From the NCBI GenBank assembly GCA_049437325.1, contig JBMTIM010000005.1:20587-84586 (forward strand): a DNA stretch of 64,000 nucleotides, given 5' to 3'. This document shows positions 35,438-43,295 of this stretch, one piece after another. This stretch comes from UBA11606 sp049437325 (GTDB lineage Bacteria > Actinomycetota > Acidimicrobiia > Acidimicrobiales > Aldehydirespiratoraceae). Numbering within the stretch: the stretch's first letter is position 1; each line of letters starts with the position of its first letter. Below the pieces are notes generated by a model, which made no database searches, had not been told where the DNA came from, and was given only the letters and a program-made list of their open reading frames with translations. A program made the position numbers and the translations under genes.

Positions 35438-36094
35438 GTGGGCCTGCGATCTGTGGAGCGTCGTCTCGAGCGTTTCGTCGATGGTGCGGTTGGCCGGTTT
35501 TTCCGCGGCGGTGTGCGGCCCGTCGAGATCGCACATCGAATCGCTCGTGAGATGGCCGATTCGCGCTCGGTTGGGGTGCGGGGCCAGACCGTCGTCGCCA
35601 ATGTGTTCGAGGTCGTTCTCGCTATCGCCGATTTCGAGCGCTTCGCAGAGGTGGAGGAGTCACTGATTCGCGAGCTGGCTGATGCAGCGCGTGAGACTGC
35701 TCGTGACGAGGGTTGGCAGTTCATGGGTCCGGTGAGGATCACCCTGAACAGCAGTGCGTCGGTCCGTGATGGCCAGCTTCGAGTCGATGGTCGCCTGAAA
35801 GAAGCCGATCGTGCGAACGGGGTACTGCATCTGGGGTCGGGTGAGCAGGTTGTCCTCGGTGAGTTCCGCCTCACCTTCGGCCGGCTTCCCGAGTGCACGG
35901 TCACGTTCGACGACACCAATGTCAGCCGAGAGCACGCCGAAATCCGACCAGAGCAGGACGGGTTCGTCCTCGCCGATCTCGGCTCCACCAATGGCACCAC
36001 GGTCAACGGTGAGCGGGTGACGTTTCGCCGCCTCGAGGACGGGGACCAGATTGCCCTTGGCGGTACAACCATGATCGAGTTCCGGGTGGGGTGA
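35438..36094 (+). CDS. fhaA: FHA-domain protein FhaA (DUF3662 + FHA)
   Basis: 218 residues. The N-terminal DUF3662 domain (VERRLERFVDGAVGRFF..., residues 5-115) is joined to a C-terminal FHA domain (about 145-215) with the phosphothreonine-binding marks GR, NVSREHAEI and DLGSTNGTTVNG. FhaA regulates peptidoglycan synthesis downstream of PknB in mycobacteria. The long linker between domains seen in mycobacterial FhaA is very short here. Confidence 0.92.
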   Translation: MGLRSVERRLERFVDGAVGRFFRGGVRPVEIAHRIAREMADSRSVGVRGQTVVANVFEVVLAIADFERFAEVEESLIRELADAARETARDEGWQFMGPVRITLNSSASVRDGQLRVDGRLKEADRANGVLHLGSGEQVVLGEFRLTFGRLPECTVTFDDTNVSREHAEIRPEQDGFVLADLGSTNGTTVNGERVTFRRLEDGDQIALGGTTMIEFRVG

Positions 36095-36132
36095 CCGGCG
36101 GACGCGGCCCCGCTGGCCCGCAGGGAAGCAAC

Positions 36133-36138
36133 TACGAT
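36133..36138 (+). promoter_or_regulatory. -10 box TACGAT of fhaB
   Basis: TACGAT, 9 nt before GTG 36148; a second promoter within the cluster. Confidence 0.45.
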
Positions 36139-36147
36139 CGGTGAACC

Positions 36148-36630
36148 GTGTCGGATTCACTCCTCCTCGTTCTGCGAATCTGTCTGCTCGCGCTCGTGTA
36201 CCTGACCTTCTTGCGCGTGCTTCGTGCCGTATGGGCTGAGCTACGTGCCGAGCATCGGGTGGCTGCGGCGTCGGCAATCGCCGTGCCTGCGGCGGTTACT
36301 GGGAGTTCAGGTGTCTCGCCCGGCGTCGAGCGCGATGAATGGGCCAGGGCGCGCATCGTCGTGGTTGCCCCGGCGTCTGCAGCCGGCTCGGTCTTCGAGT
36401 TTCAGGGTGAGGCCATCATCGGACGCGCGCCGGGTTGTGAGGTTGTCATCGACGATGCTCGGGTTTCCAAGCGGCACGCTCGGGTGGTGTGCACCGGGGG
36501 ACGTTGGGTCGTCGAGGATCTTGGTTCCACCAACGGCACGCTGCTGAACGATCGCGTTGTCGCCACCGCCGTCGGCGTCGGTCCCGGCGACCGTGTGCAG
36601 GTTGGCGGTCACGTCTTGGAGCTGGTGTGA
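36148..36630 (+). CDS. fhaB: Membrane-anchored FHA-domain protein FhaB
   Basis: 160 residues: an N-terminal membrane helix (about 5-25), a short linker, and an FHA domain with IGRAPGCEVVIDD, VSKRHARV and DLGSTNGTLLN. In mycobacteria FhaB (FipA) links the kinase cascade to divisome and elongasome proteins. Its stop overlaps the GTG of pstP (GTGA). Confidence 0.93.
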   Translation: MSDSLLLVLRICLLALVYLTFLRVLRAVWAELRAEHRVAAASAIAVPAAVTGSSGVSPGVERDEWARARIVVVAPASAAGSVFEFQGEAIIGRAPGCEVVIDDARVSKRHARVVCTGGRWVVEDLGSTNGTLLNDRVVATAVGVGPGDRVQVGGHVLELV

Positions 36631-37580
36631 CGGTCTTTGCCGTTGGTGCTGCGACCCACGCAGGCAAGGTCCGACCAACCAATCAGGACCACCTGCTCGC
36701 AAACGATCCGATGTTCGTCGTGGCTGATGGGATGGGTGGACACCGGGGTGGCGAAACGGCGTCGGCAATCGTTGCCGATGCGCTGGCTGCGGCGGCAACG
36801 GTCGCCACCATCGAGGATCTCATCGAAGAGGTGCAGAAGGCCAACAGCCAGATCGTCGGTCGGGGTGAACTGGAGCGTGAGCTGCGAGGGATGGGTACCA
36901 CCGTCACCGTACTCATCGACCTCCATGGCCCCGGGCCTGATCGGCTCGGTGTCGCCAACGTCGGTGACAGCCGCCTCTACCGAGTGACCGATGGTGTGCT
37001 TTGCCAGCACACCACTGACCACAGTCTGGTCGAATCGCTCGTTCGCGACGGTCGGTTGACCCGCGCAGAGGCTGCCGTGCACCCCCAGCGCAACATCATC
37101 ACGCGCGCGCTCGGTATCGACGAGCGGGTGCTGGTAGACGCGTGGGAACTCGTCCCGGTGAAGGGTGACCGTTACCTCCTCTGCAGTGATGGACTGTTCA
37201 ACGAAGTCGACGAGGACGAGATCTGCGGTGTGTTGACGTCGTTCGGGCCTGCGCAGGAAGCCGCCGACGAGCTGGTCGATCGGGCGGTTGGTGCAGGTGG
37301 CCGCGACAACATCTCCGTGGTGGTCGTCGACATCGTCGATGCCGAGATCGGCGATGCGCCGCCGAGCGACCGCGTCACTGCCACGTATCTGGCCCTCGAT
37401 CACAATGCCCCGATCGCCGAGCGACCGAGCATCGACACTCATGACAGCGACGTCTCGGAACTGCGATCCGGTGGATTCGGAGCCGGGTCGATCCCGGCGA
37501 AGATGACCGGTCCCGTCGTGTTGCTGGTCGTCGCCGTGTTCGTTGTGCTCGCCGTGCTGTTGGCAGCGTTGGCTGCCTAG
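36627..37580 (+). CDS. pstP: PP2C-type Ser/Thr protein phosphatase PstP
   Basis: 317 residues. Metal-site motifs are in order: RPTNQDH, VADGMGGH, VANVGDSRLYR, CSDGLFNEV and GAGGRDNISVVVVD; a single C-terminal membrane helix (about 295-316) anchors it with the catalytic domain in the cytoplasm. Mycobacterial PstP has a larger extracellular tail, absent here. It opposes PknB. GTG 36627 overlaps the fhaB stop. Confidence 0.94.
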   Translation: MTVFAVGAATHAGKVRPTNQDHLLANDPMFVVADGMGGHRGGETASAIVADALAAAATVATIEDLIEEVQKANSQIVGRGELERELRGMGTTVTVLIDLHGPGPDRLGVANVGDSRLYRVTDGVLCQHTTDHSLVESLVRDGRLTRAEAAVHPQRNIITRALGIDERVLVDAWELVPVKGDRYLLCSDGLFNEVDEDEICGVLTSFGPAQEAADELVDRAVGAGGRDNISVVVVDIVDAEIGDAPPSDRVTATYLALDHNAPIAERPSIDTHDSDVSELRSGGFGAGSIPAKMTGPVVLLVVAVFVVLAVLLAALAA

Positions 37581-37646
37581 ATGCACGTGGTCACCCCCGT
37601 CGGCGTCGACGGCGACGCCCAGGTCGACGAGCCTGGGTCGCCGTGA
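37581..37646 (+). CDS. 21-residue bridging mini-ORF between pstP and rodA
   Basis: ATG directly abuts the pstP TAG, and the TGA at 37644-37646 overlaps the rodA GTG (GTGA). It fills the 62-nt gap exactly. Proposed to couple rodA translation to pstP; peptide function doubtful. Confidence 0.3.
   Translation: MHVVTPVGVDGDAQVDEPGSP
37618..37637 (+). promoter_or_regulatory. Hairpin just before the rodA start
   Basis: CCCAGG/CCTGGG 6-bp stem with an 8-nt loop, 5 nt before GTG 37643. It competes with an overlapping upstream hairpin GGCGTC/GACGCC (37602-37619). It could mask the ribosome site unless ribosomes cross it. Confidence 0.3.
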
Positions 37647-38944
37647 CTGCCGCCGGATCGTCGGCCCAAGGAGTGAAGACCGACCTGCGCAACGTGGTAC
37701 ACCCCCGCCGAGTCGAGGCAGGTTTGCTGCTCATGGTGGGCGCAACGGTGGCAGCTGCGTATGGCATGGCCTCGTTCGGCGCGAGTGAGACGATCCCCGC
37801 CGACGTCGGTCCCTTCTTGTTCTGGATGTTCGGCCTCGGGCTGGTTGTGCATGTTGCCGTTCGGCGGTGGGCTCCGGCCGCTGATCCGGTGCTCGTGCCG
37901 GTGGCGTTGCTGCTCAACGGTCTCGGCTATGTCGTCATCACGCGGCTCGACGGTGGACTTGCAGCGTTGCAGTCGACGTGGACCGCAGTCGGTGTCGGGG
38001 GTCTCGTGGCGACGCTCGTCGTCCTTCCGAGGGTTCGGATGCTCGAGTCGTACCGGTATCTCCTCGGGCTGGCCGGTCTGGGTCTGCTGGTGCTCCCGCT
38101 GGTCCCCGGGTTGGGCCGAGAGATCAACGGAGCTCGGATCTGGGCCAGCGTCGGACCGGTCAACTTCCAGCCGGGGGAATTCGCCAAGCTGGCCCTCGCT
38201 GCGTTTTTTGCTGCGTATCTGGTCGACTCGAGGGAACTGCTTCGCACCCGACTCGAGTTGCGTGATCTCGCGCCGATCGGCGTGGCGTGGACCGGCTCTC
38301 TCGGGGTGATGATCCTCGAGCGCGATCTCGGGTCGTCCCTGCTGTTCTTCACCTTGTTCGTCGTGGTGTTGTGGGTGGCGAGCGAGCGCTGGATCGTGCT
38401 TGGGGTCGGCGGTGGACTCTTCGTGGCGGGTGCGGTCGTGTCGTGGCAGTTGTTCGACCATGTGCAGGCGCGGGTGGACAGCTGGATCGATCCGTTCGCC
38501 GATCCCAAGGGTGACGGGTTCCAGATCGTCGAGGCGTCATTTGCGCTTGCAGATGGTGGGCTGACCGGGACCGGGCTCGGCCAGGGCGAACCCGGTCGCA
38601 TCCCATTCGTCGAGACCGACTTCATCTTCGCGGCGATCGGCGAAGAACTGGGTCTGGCCGGATCCTCTGCCGTGCTGATGGCGTTCCTGATCCTCGTGGG
38701 ATCGGGGCTACGGATCGCCATTCGAACCAGCCGGATCTTCGACAAGCTGTTTGCTCTCGGTCTCACGACCCTCATCGGTGTGCAGGCGTTCGTGATCATC
38801 GGTGGTGTGTTGCGCGTCGTGCCCCTCACCGGCATCACCCTCCCGTTCGTCAGCTACGGCGGCTCATCGCTCGTCGCCAACTACGTCCTGCTTGCGTTGC
38901 TGATCAAGCTTTCACACGAGCAGCGGTCGGCGGAGGCGATGTGA
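37643..38944 (+). CDS. rodA: SEDS peptidoglycan glycosyltransferase RodA (FtsW/RodA family)
   Basis: 433 residues with about ten membrane helices. SEDS marks: PGLGREINGARIW, QPGEFAKLAL, LERDLGSSLLFF and the C-terminal GITLPFVSYGGSSLVANY. It polymerises lipid II into glycan strands with its partner transpeptidase PbpA, whose GTG overlaps the rodA stop. The cluster position argues for an elongation role over division (FtsW). Confidence 0.95.
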   Translation: MTAAGSSAQGVKTDLRNVVHPRRVEAGLLLMVGATVAAAYGMASFGASETIPADVGPFLFWMFGLGLVVHVAVRRWAPAADPVLVPVALLLNGLGYVVITRLDGGLAALQSTWTAVGVGGLVATLVVLPRVRMLESYRYLLGLAGLGLLVLPLVPGLGREINGARIWASVGPVNFQPGEFAKLALAAFFAAYLVDSRELLRTRLELRDLAPIGVAWTGSLGVMILERDLGSSLLFFTLFVVVLWVASERWIVLGVGGGLFVAGAVVSWQLFDHVQARVDSWIDPFADPKGDGFQIVEASFALADGGLTGTGLGQGEPGRIPFVETDFIFAAIGEELGLAGSSAVLMAFLILVGSGLRIAIRTSRIFDKLFALGLTTLIGVQAFVIIGGVLRVVPLTGITLPFVSYGGSSLVANYVLLALLIKLSHEQRSAEAM

Positions 38945-40488
38945 ATCCCCGTATTCGTCGGCTCGGTGTCGCCTTTGTCGTGCTGTATGTGCTGCTGTTC
39001 GTACAGCTCAACCGGGTGCAGTTCTTCGGCGCGGAGCGCCTGCAGGAAGATGTCAACAACACTCGTGGTCTGATTCGGGAGTTCGGGCGCCCTCGGGGTC
39101 CGATCGTCACCGCCGATGGTGTGGTGCTCGCCCGTTCGGTGCCCTACGACGGTTCGGTCGACTTCGTCCGCCAGTATCCCGAGGGTGATCTGTACGCACA
39201 TATCGTCGGTTACCAGTCGCTGAACGTTGCTGCGACCGGCCTGGAGCGGGTCTACAACGATGAGCTCGCCGGCACACCGATCGGGCAACAGCTCGTGTCG
39301 CTCGGTGATCTCTTTGCTGACCGAGACACCACCGCCATGTTGCGCCTGTCGATTCGTCATGACGTGCAGACCGCAGCCCGCGATGCGCTCGGTGATCGTC
39401 GTGGCAGCGTCGTCGCACTCGATCCGCGCACTGGCGAGCTCGTTGCGATGTGGACGTATCCCAGTTTCGACCCGAACCGTCTGGCCGACCCCGACGGATC
39501 CGCAGCCAACGCGGCATTCAGCGAGCTTCTATCCGATCCGAACAATCCGCTGCTGGCCAAGGCATACCGCGAGATCTTCTTTCCCGGTTCCACCTTCAAG
39601 CTCGTGACTGCTGCTGCAGGGATCGAGTCGGGCCTGATCGATGCGACTGCCCCGGTGTTCGCGGCGGGCGAGGCGTACGACCCAATCCCGTCCGGTCTCC
39701 CGATTCGGAACTTCGGTGGCAGCACGTGCGGAGGGGATCTGGTCGAGATCTTGCGGGTGTCGTGCAACACCGCGTTCGCAGAGATGGGGGCAGAGTGGGT
39801 CGGGCCTGCCGGCATGGTCGATGCTGCCGAGTCGTTCGGCTTCAACACGGTGCCGGGTATCGACTTGCCATCACCGGCAACTTCACGCTTCCCCGTCGAG
39901 TTCGGCAAACGGCTGGCCGACGTCGACTTCTACCGGGGGGTCGACGAGGCTCGAGACTCGACTCGACCCAATGGATCGGTATCGATCCACGAGGATTCGG
40001 CGCGCCTTGCCCAGACCGCGATCGGGCAAAACGACGTGGCTGCCACACCGCTGCAGATGGCTCTGGTTGCTGCGGCGATCGCCAACGGTGGGGTGGTGAT
40101 GACACCTCATGTTGTCGTCGAGCTCGTGGCTGCGGACGGGTCGCGCTACGAGACGATCGAATCGGAGATCTCCCGTATCGCCATGAGGACGTCGACAGCG
40201 AACACGCTTGCGGAGGCGATGCGAGTCGTTGCCAGCGAGGGAACCGCACGAAACCTCTTCGTCGAAGGCCTCGACATCGGTGGGAAGACCGGGACTGCCC
40301 AGCTCGGCACCGATCCCCCGAACTCGCACGCCTGGATCGTCGGCTTCGCAGGACGTGCTGGCGAGGATCCGTCGCTTGCGTTCGCCGTGATCGTCGAGGC
40401 GCAGGAAGGTGCGAGTGAACAGACCGGTGGTCGGGTCGCTGCACCGATCGCTCGAGCGGTCATCGAGGTGTTCTTCGGCGTCTCGTGA
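38941..40488 (+). CDS. pbpA: Class B penicillin-binding protein PbpA (transpeptidase)
   Basis: 515 residues. One N-terminal membrane helix (about 8-25), a dimerisation/pedestal region, and a transpeptidase domain with SxxK PGSTFK (Ser ~217), SxN SCN (~273) and KTGTAQ (~448). It cross-links peptidoglycan and pairs with RodA. GTG 38941 overlaps the rodA stop. It ends 76 nt before pknB. Confidence 0.95.
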   Translation: MNPRIRRLGVAFVVLYVLLFVQLNRVQFFGAERLQEDVNNTRGLIREFGRPRGPIVTADGVVLARSVPYDGSVDFVRQYPEGDLYAHIVGYQSLNVAATGLERVYNDELAGTPIGQQLVSLGDLFADRDTTAMLRLSIRHDVQTAARDALGDRRGSVVALDPRTGELVAMWTYPSFDPNRLADPDGSAANAAFSELLSDPNNPLLAKAYREIFFPGSTFKLVTAAAGIESGLIDATAPVFAAGEAYDPIPSGLPIRNFGGSTCGGDLVEILRVSCNTAFAEMGAEWVGPAGMVDAAESFGFNTVPGIDLPSPATSRFPVEFGKRLADVDFYRGVDEARDSTRPNGSVSIHEDSARLAQTAIGQNDVAATPLQMALVAAAIANGGVVMTPHVVVELVAADGSRYETIESEISRIAMRTSTANTLAEAMRVVASEGTARNLFVEGLDIGGKTGTAQLGTDPPNSHAWIVGFAGRAGEDPSLAFAVIVEAQEGASEQTGGRVAAPIARAVIEVFFGVS

Positions 40489-40550
40489 TCCTGTGCAGGC
40501 TCGGCTGCACTCGAATGTGCGGGTGCAGCGTTGCGGACTACCCGCGCCGG

Positions 40551-40556
40551 TAGGCT
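40551..40556 (+). promoter_or_regulatory. -10 box TAGGCT of pknB
   Basis: TAGGCT, 8 nt before ATG 40565; allows separate expression of the kinase. Confidence 0.5.
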
Positions 40557-40564
40557 TTGCTGTT

Positions 40565-42661
40565 ATGTCCGAGCAAGGACCAACGGTCTTCAACGGTCGC
40601 TACGAGCTGTTGCGTCACATTGCAAGAGGTGGCATGGCCGACGTGTATCTCGCTCGCGACGAAACCCTCGGCCGGGAAGTCGCCCTGAAGGTGCTTTTCC
40701 CCGAGTTCGCCAACGACCCGAATTTCGTCGAACGCTTTCGCCGTGAGGCCCAAGCAGCTGCGACCCTCAACCACCCGAACGTCGTGGGCATCTACGACTG
40801 GGGCCAGGAGCGCGGCACTTATTACATCGTGATGGAGCACGTGTCGGGCCGGTCGATGTCCGACGTGTTGCGAAGCACTGGGCCCCTGCACCCGGACCGG
40901 GCGGCCGAGATCGGTTCTGACGTCGCAGCGGCCCTGGCTCTCGCCCATGGTGCGGGTCTCGTCCACCGCGACATCAAGCTCGGCAATATCCTCGTGTCGG
41001 ACAGCGGCGACGTGAAGGTGGCCGACTTCGGCATTGCCACGGCGCTGGTCAGCGGGGGCGAGGCGGGACTCACCCAGCACGGCTCGGTGATGGGCACGGC
41101 CACCTATTTCTCGCCCGAGCAGGCGATGGGCAAGTCGCTCGATGGGCGCTCCGATCTGTATTCGCTCGGTGTTGTGATGTACGAGATGCTCGCCGGTGTT
41201 CCGCCGTTCCAGGCTGAGACACCCGTCGCTGTTGCGTACAAGCACGTCCAGGAACGGCCCCAGTCGTTGACGGAGCGAGGGGTGCAGGTTCCTCAGTCGC
41301 TCGAGGCGATCACGATGAAGCTGTTGTCCAAGAATCCCGTCAACCGCTACCCGACTGCCGACGATCTTCGCAGCGACCTGCGTCGCTATCTCCAGGGAGC
41401 ACACAGTCTGCCCGGGAGGGCATCGGCTGCTGCAGGGGCCGGCGCAGCATCGACCAGTCCACAGGACGCTGTCGCCTCGCAACCCCCGAGTGCGCCGGTC
41501 GAGGCTACGACTGCGCAGCCGGTGACACCGGCTGCGGTCGTGCCAGCCCAGCAGGCGATACCGATGCAGCAGGTCCATCCGGGCTACACCGCCGATCCCC
41601 AGCAGCCCTATTCCTCCGGTGGCTACTACTACGAGGAACCCGCACGCGGGGGCGGATTGTGGCGGATGGCTGCCTTGGTCGGCTCGTTGCTCGCGCTCGT
41701 GGCGATCCTGGGGTATCTCCTGTCTGCCTTCATCGGTGAACTCGGCGGCGATGGTGGCGATGATCCGGCTGACGAAACCGACCCGAGCGCCGAGCTGATC
41801 GAGATCCCCGACATCGTCGGTATGGATGTGCAGGCCGCTCGTGAGGTGCTGCTCGAAGCGAACCTCGGCTTCGACGTTCGCTTCGAGTCGAACAACGAGG
41901 TGCCGACCAACGAAGTGTTCGGGCAGGATCCTCCGTCGGGGCAACGAGTCGAGGCCGGTGAGGTCATCGAACTCACCGTCAGTTCCGGTACCGCCGACAC
42001 GGTTCCGAACGTGATCGGCGAGACCGATGTGAGCGCCACCTCGATCCTGCAGGGCCTCGGCTACGTCATCAGCACGGTGACGAGCACCAGTCCCCAAGAG
42101 GCCGGCACGGTGATCAATCAGTCACCGGCGTCCGGTGCAGCCTTGGCTCCGGGTGAGACGGTCGAAATCACGGTCTCCAGCGGTCCCGAGGTCGTCCCCA
42201 TGGTCGATGTCGAGGGCCTGTCGGTGATCGATGCCGTCAATGCGCTCCGCAGCGCCGGCTTCGAGGTCGGCAGCGGGCAGATCGAGGAGGCCTCCGAGGA
42301 GATCGAGGAGGGCATGGTCATTCGCACCGAGCCCGTTGCCGGTTCGCTCGTGCCGGCCGGTACCCAGGTGACACTCGTCGTCTCGACCGGTCTGCCGACG
42401 GTGTCGGTCCCTGCTGTGACGCAGGTCTTTGCCGACACCGCAATTCAGTCGCTGCGCAATTCCCTGCTGGAGCCGATCGTGCAATACGAGCAGGTACCGG
42501 CCGGGTCAGCCAACGTGGGTCGAGTCATCGCGCAGCAGCCAGAGGCCTTCGTCGAGGTCGAAGTGGGTTCTGAGGTCGTGATCACTGTCGGGGAAGCAGC
42601 CCCAGAAGCGACCACCACGACAACGATCGTCACGCCAAGTACGGCGCCGCCCGAGGACTGA
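40565..42661 (+). CDS. pknB: Ser/Thr protein kinase PknB with four PASTA repeats
   Basis: 698 residues. The kinase domain (about 10-270) has HIARGGMADVYLA, VALKVL, LVHRDIKLGNIL, VADFGIA and GTATYFSPEQA; then a Pro/Ala/Gln-rich linker, one membrane helix (~367-392) and four extracellular PASTA repeats beginning near 412, each with a (V/I)P..(V/I)G..... start and a ...G..V.L.VS.G end. It senses muropeptides or lipid II and phosphorylates cell-wall proteins. It is the only kinase in this cluster: no pknA. Confidence 0.96.
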   Translation: MSEQGPTVFNGRYELLRHIARGGMADVYLARDETLGREVALKVLFPEFANDPNFVERFRREAQAAATLNHPNVVGIYDWGQERGTYYIVMEHVSGRSMSDVLRSTGPLHPDRAAEIGSDVAAALALAHGAGLVHRDIKLGNILVSDSGDVKVADFGIATALVSGGEAGLTQHGSVMGTATYFSPEQAMGKSLDGRSDLYSLGVVMYEMLAGVPPFQAETPVAVAYKHVQERPQSLTERGVQVPQSLEAITMKLLSKNPVNRYPTADDLRSDLRRYLQGAHSLPGRASAAAGAGAASTSPQDAVASQPPSAPVEATTAQPVTPAAVVPAQQAIPMQQVHPGYTADPQQPYSSGGYYYEEPARGGGLWRMAALVGSLLALVAILGYLLSAFIGELGGDGGDDPADETDPSAELIEIPDIVGMDVQAAREVLLEANLGFDVRFESNNEVPTNEVFGQDPPSGQRVEAGEVIELTVSSGTADTVPNVIGETDVSATSILQGLGYVISTVTSTSPQEAGTVINQSPASGAALAPGETVEITVSSGPEVVPMVDVEGLSVIDAVNALRSAGFEVGSGQIEEASEEIEEGMVIRTEPVAGSLVPAGTQVTLVVSTGLPTVSVPAVTQVFADTAIQSLRNSLLEPIVQYEQVPAGSANVGRVIAQQPEAFVEVEVGSEVVITVGEAAPEATTTTTIVTPSTAPPED

Positions 42662-42669
42662 CCAAACGG

Positions 42670-42693
42670 GCTGCCGCAGTCAGCTGCGGCAGC
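42670..42693. terminator. Bidirectional terminator between pknB and pabA
   Basis: Perfect 10-bp stem GCTGCCGCAG/CTGCGGCAGC with loop TCAG, no U-tract. It lies 9 nt past the pknB stop and overlaps the pabA stop codon. Confidence 0.65.
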
Positions 42694-43267
42694 GATCGAG
42701 GAAGTTCTGGAGTAGATCGTGACCGGCGTTGGTCAGTACCGACTCCGGATGGAATTGGACGCCCTCGATGTCGAGCTCGCGGTGTCGAAGGCCCATGACG
42801 AGTCCGTCGTCGGTCTCGGCGGTGATTTCCAGGACACCCGGGACCGTGGTTCGATCGACGATCAGCGAGTGGTAGCGCGTCGCTTCGATCGGGTTCGGCA
42901 GCGCCAGGAACACACCGATGTCGTTGTGACGGATCAAGGACGTCTTGCCGTGCATCACCTGCGGAGCACGGATGACGTCGCCGCCAAAGGCCTGGCCCAT
43001 GCATTGCATGCCGAGGCACACGCCGAAGATCGGTCGGCTGCCGGCGAGCTCGGTGAACACGGAGAGGCTGACACCGGCGTCGTCGGGGGTACCCGGACCG
43101 GGCGAGATCAGAATTCCGTCGGGCGCCAGCGCGTCGATGGCTGTGACATCGATCTCGTCGTTGCGGTAGACGAGCGGATCCGCACCGAGTTCGCCCAGGT
43201 ATTGAACGAGGATGTAAACGAACGAGTCGTAGTTGTCGATGACCAGGATGCGGGGTGCGTCCGACAC
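42680..43267 (-). CDS. pabA: Glutamine amidotransferase of anthranilate/aminodeoxychorismate synthase
   Basis: 195 residues, class I glutaminase: ILVIDNYDSFVYILVQYL start, ISPGPGTPDDAG oxyanion loop, nucleophile Cys in GVCLGMQCMGQ, and His-Glu in VQFHPESVLT. It supplies ammonia to TrpE or PabB; this position next to pknB is where mycobacteria keep trpG/pabA. GTG 43267 is chosen for the -10 box; longer frames upstream look non-coding. Confidence 0.92.
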   Translation of the reverse strand: MSDAPRILVIDNYDSFVYILVQYLGELGADPLVYRNDEIDVTAIDALAPDGILISPGPGTPDDAGVSLSVFTELAGSRPIFGVCLGMQCMGQAFGGDVIRAPQVMHGKTSLIRHNDIGVFLALPNPIEATRYHSLIVDRTTVPGVLEITAETDDGLVMGLRHRELDIEGVQFHPESVLTNAGHDLLQNFLDRCRS

Positions 43268-43274
43268 CTTCCGG

Positions 43275-43280
43275 AGGCTA
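43275..43280 (-). promoter_or_regulatory. -10 box TAGCCT of pabA
   Basis: TAGCCT, 7 nt before GTG 43267, in the 28-nt gap after the Fe-S reductase gene. Confidence 0.5.
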
Positions 43281-43295
43281 ACGGTGTCGGCCTGG

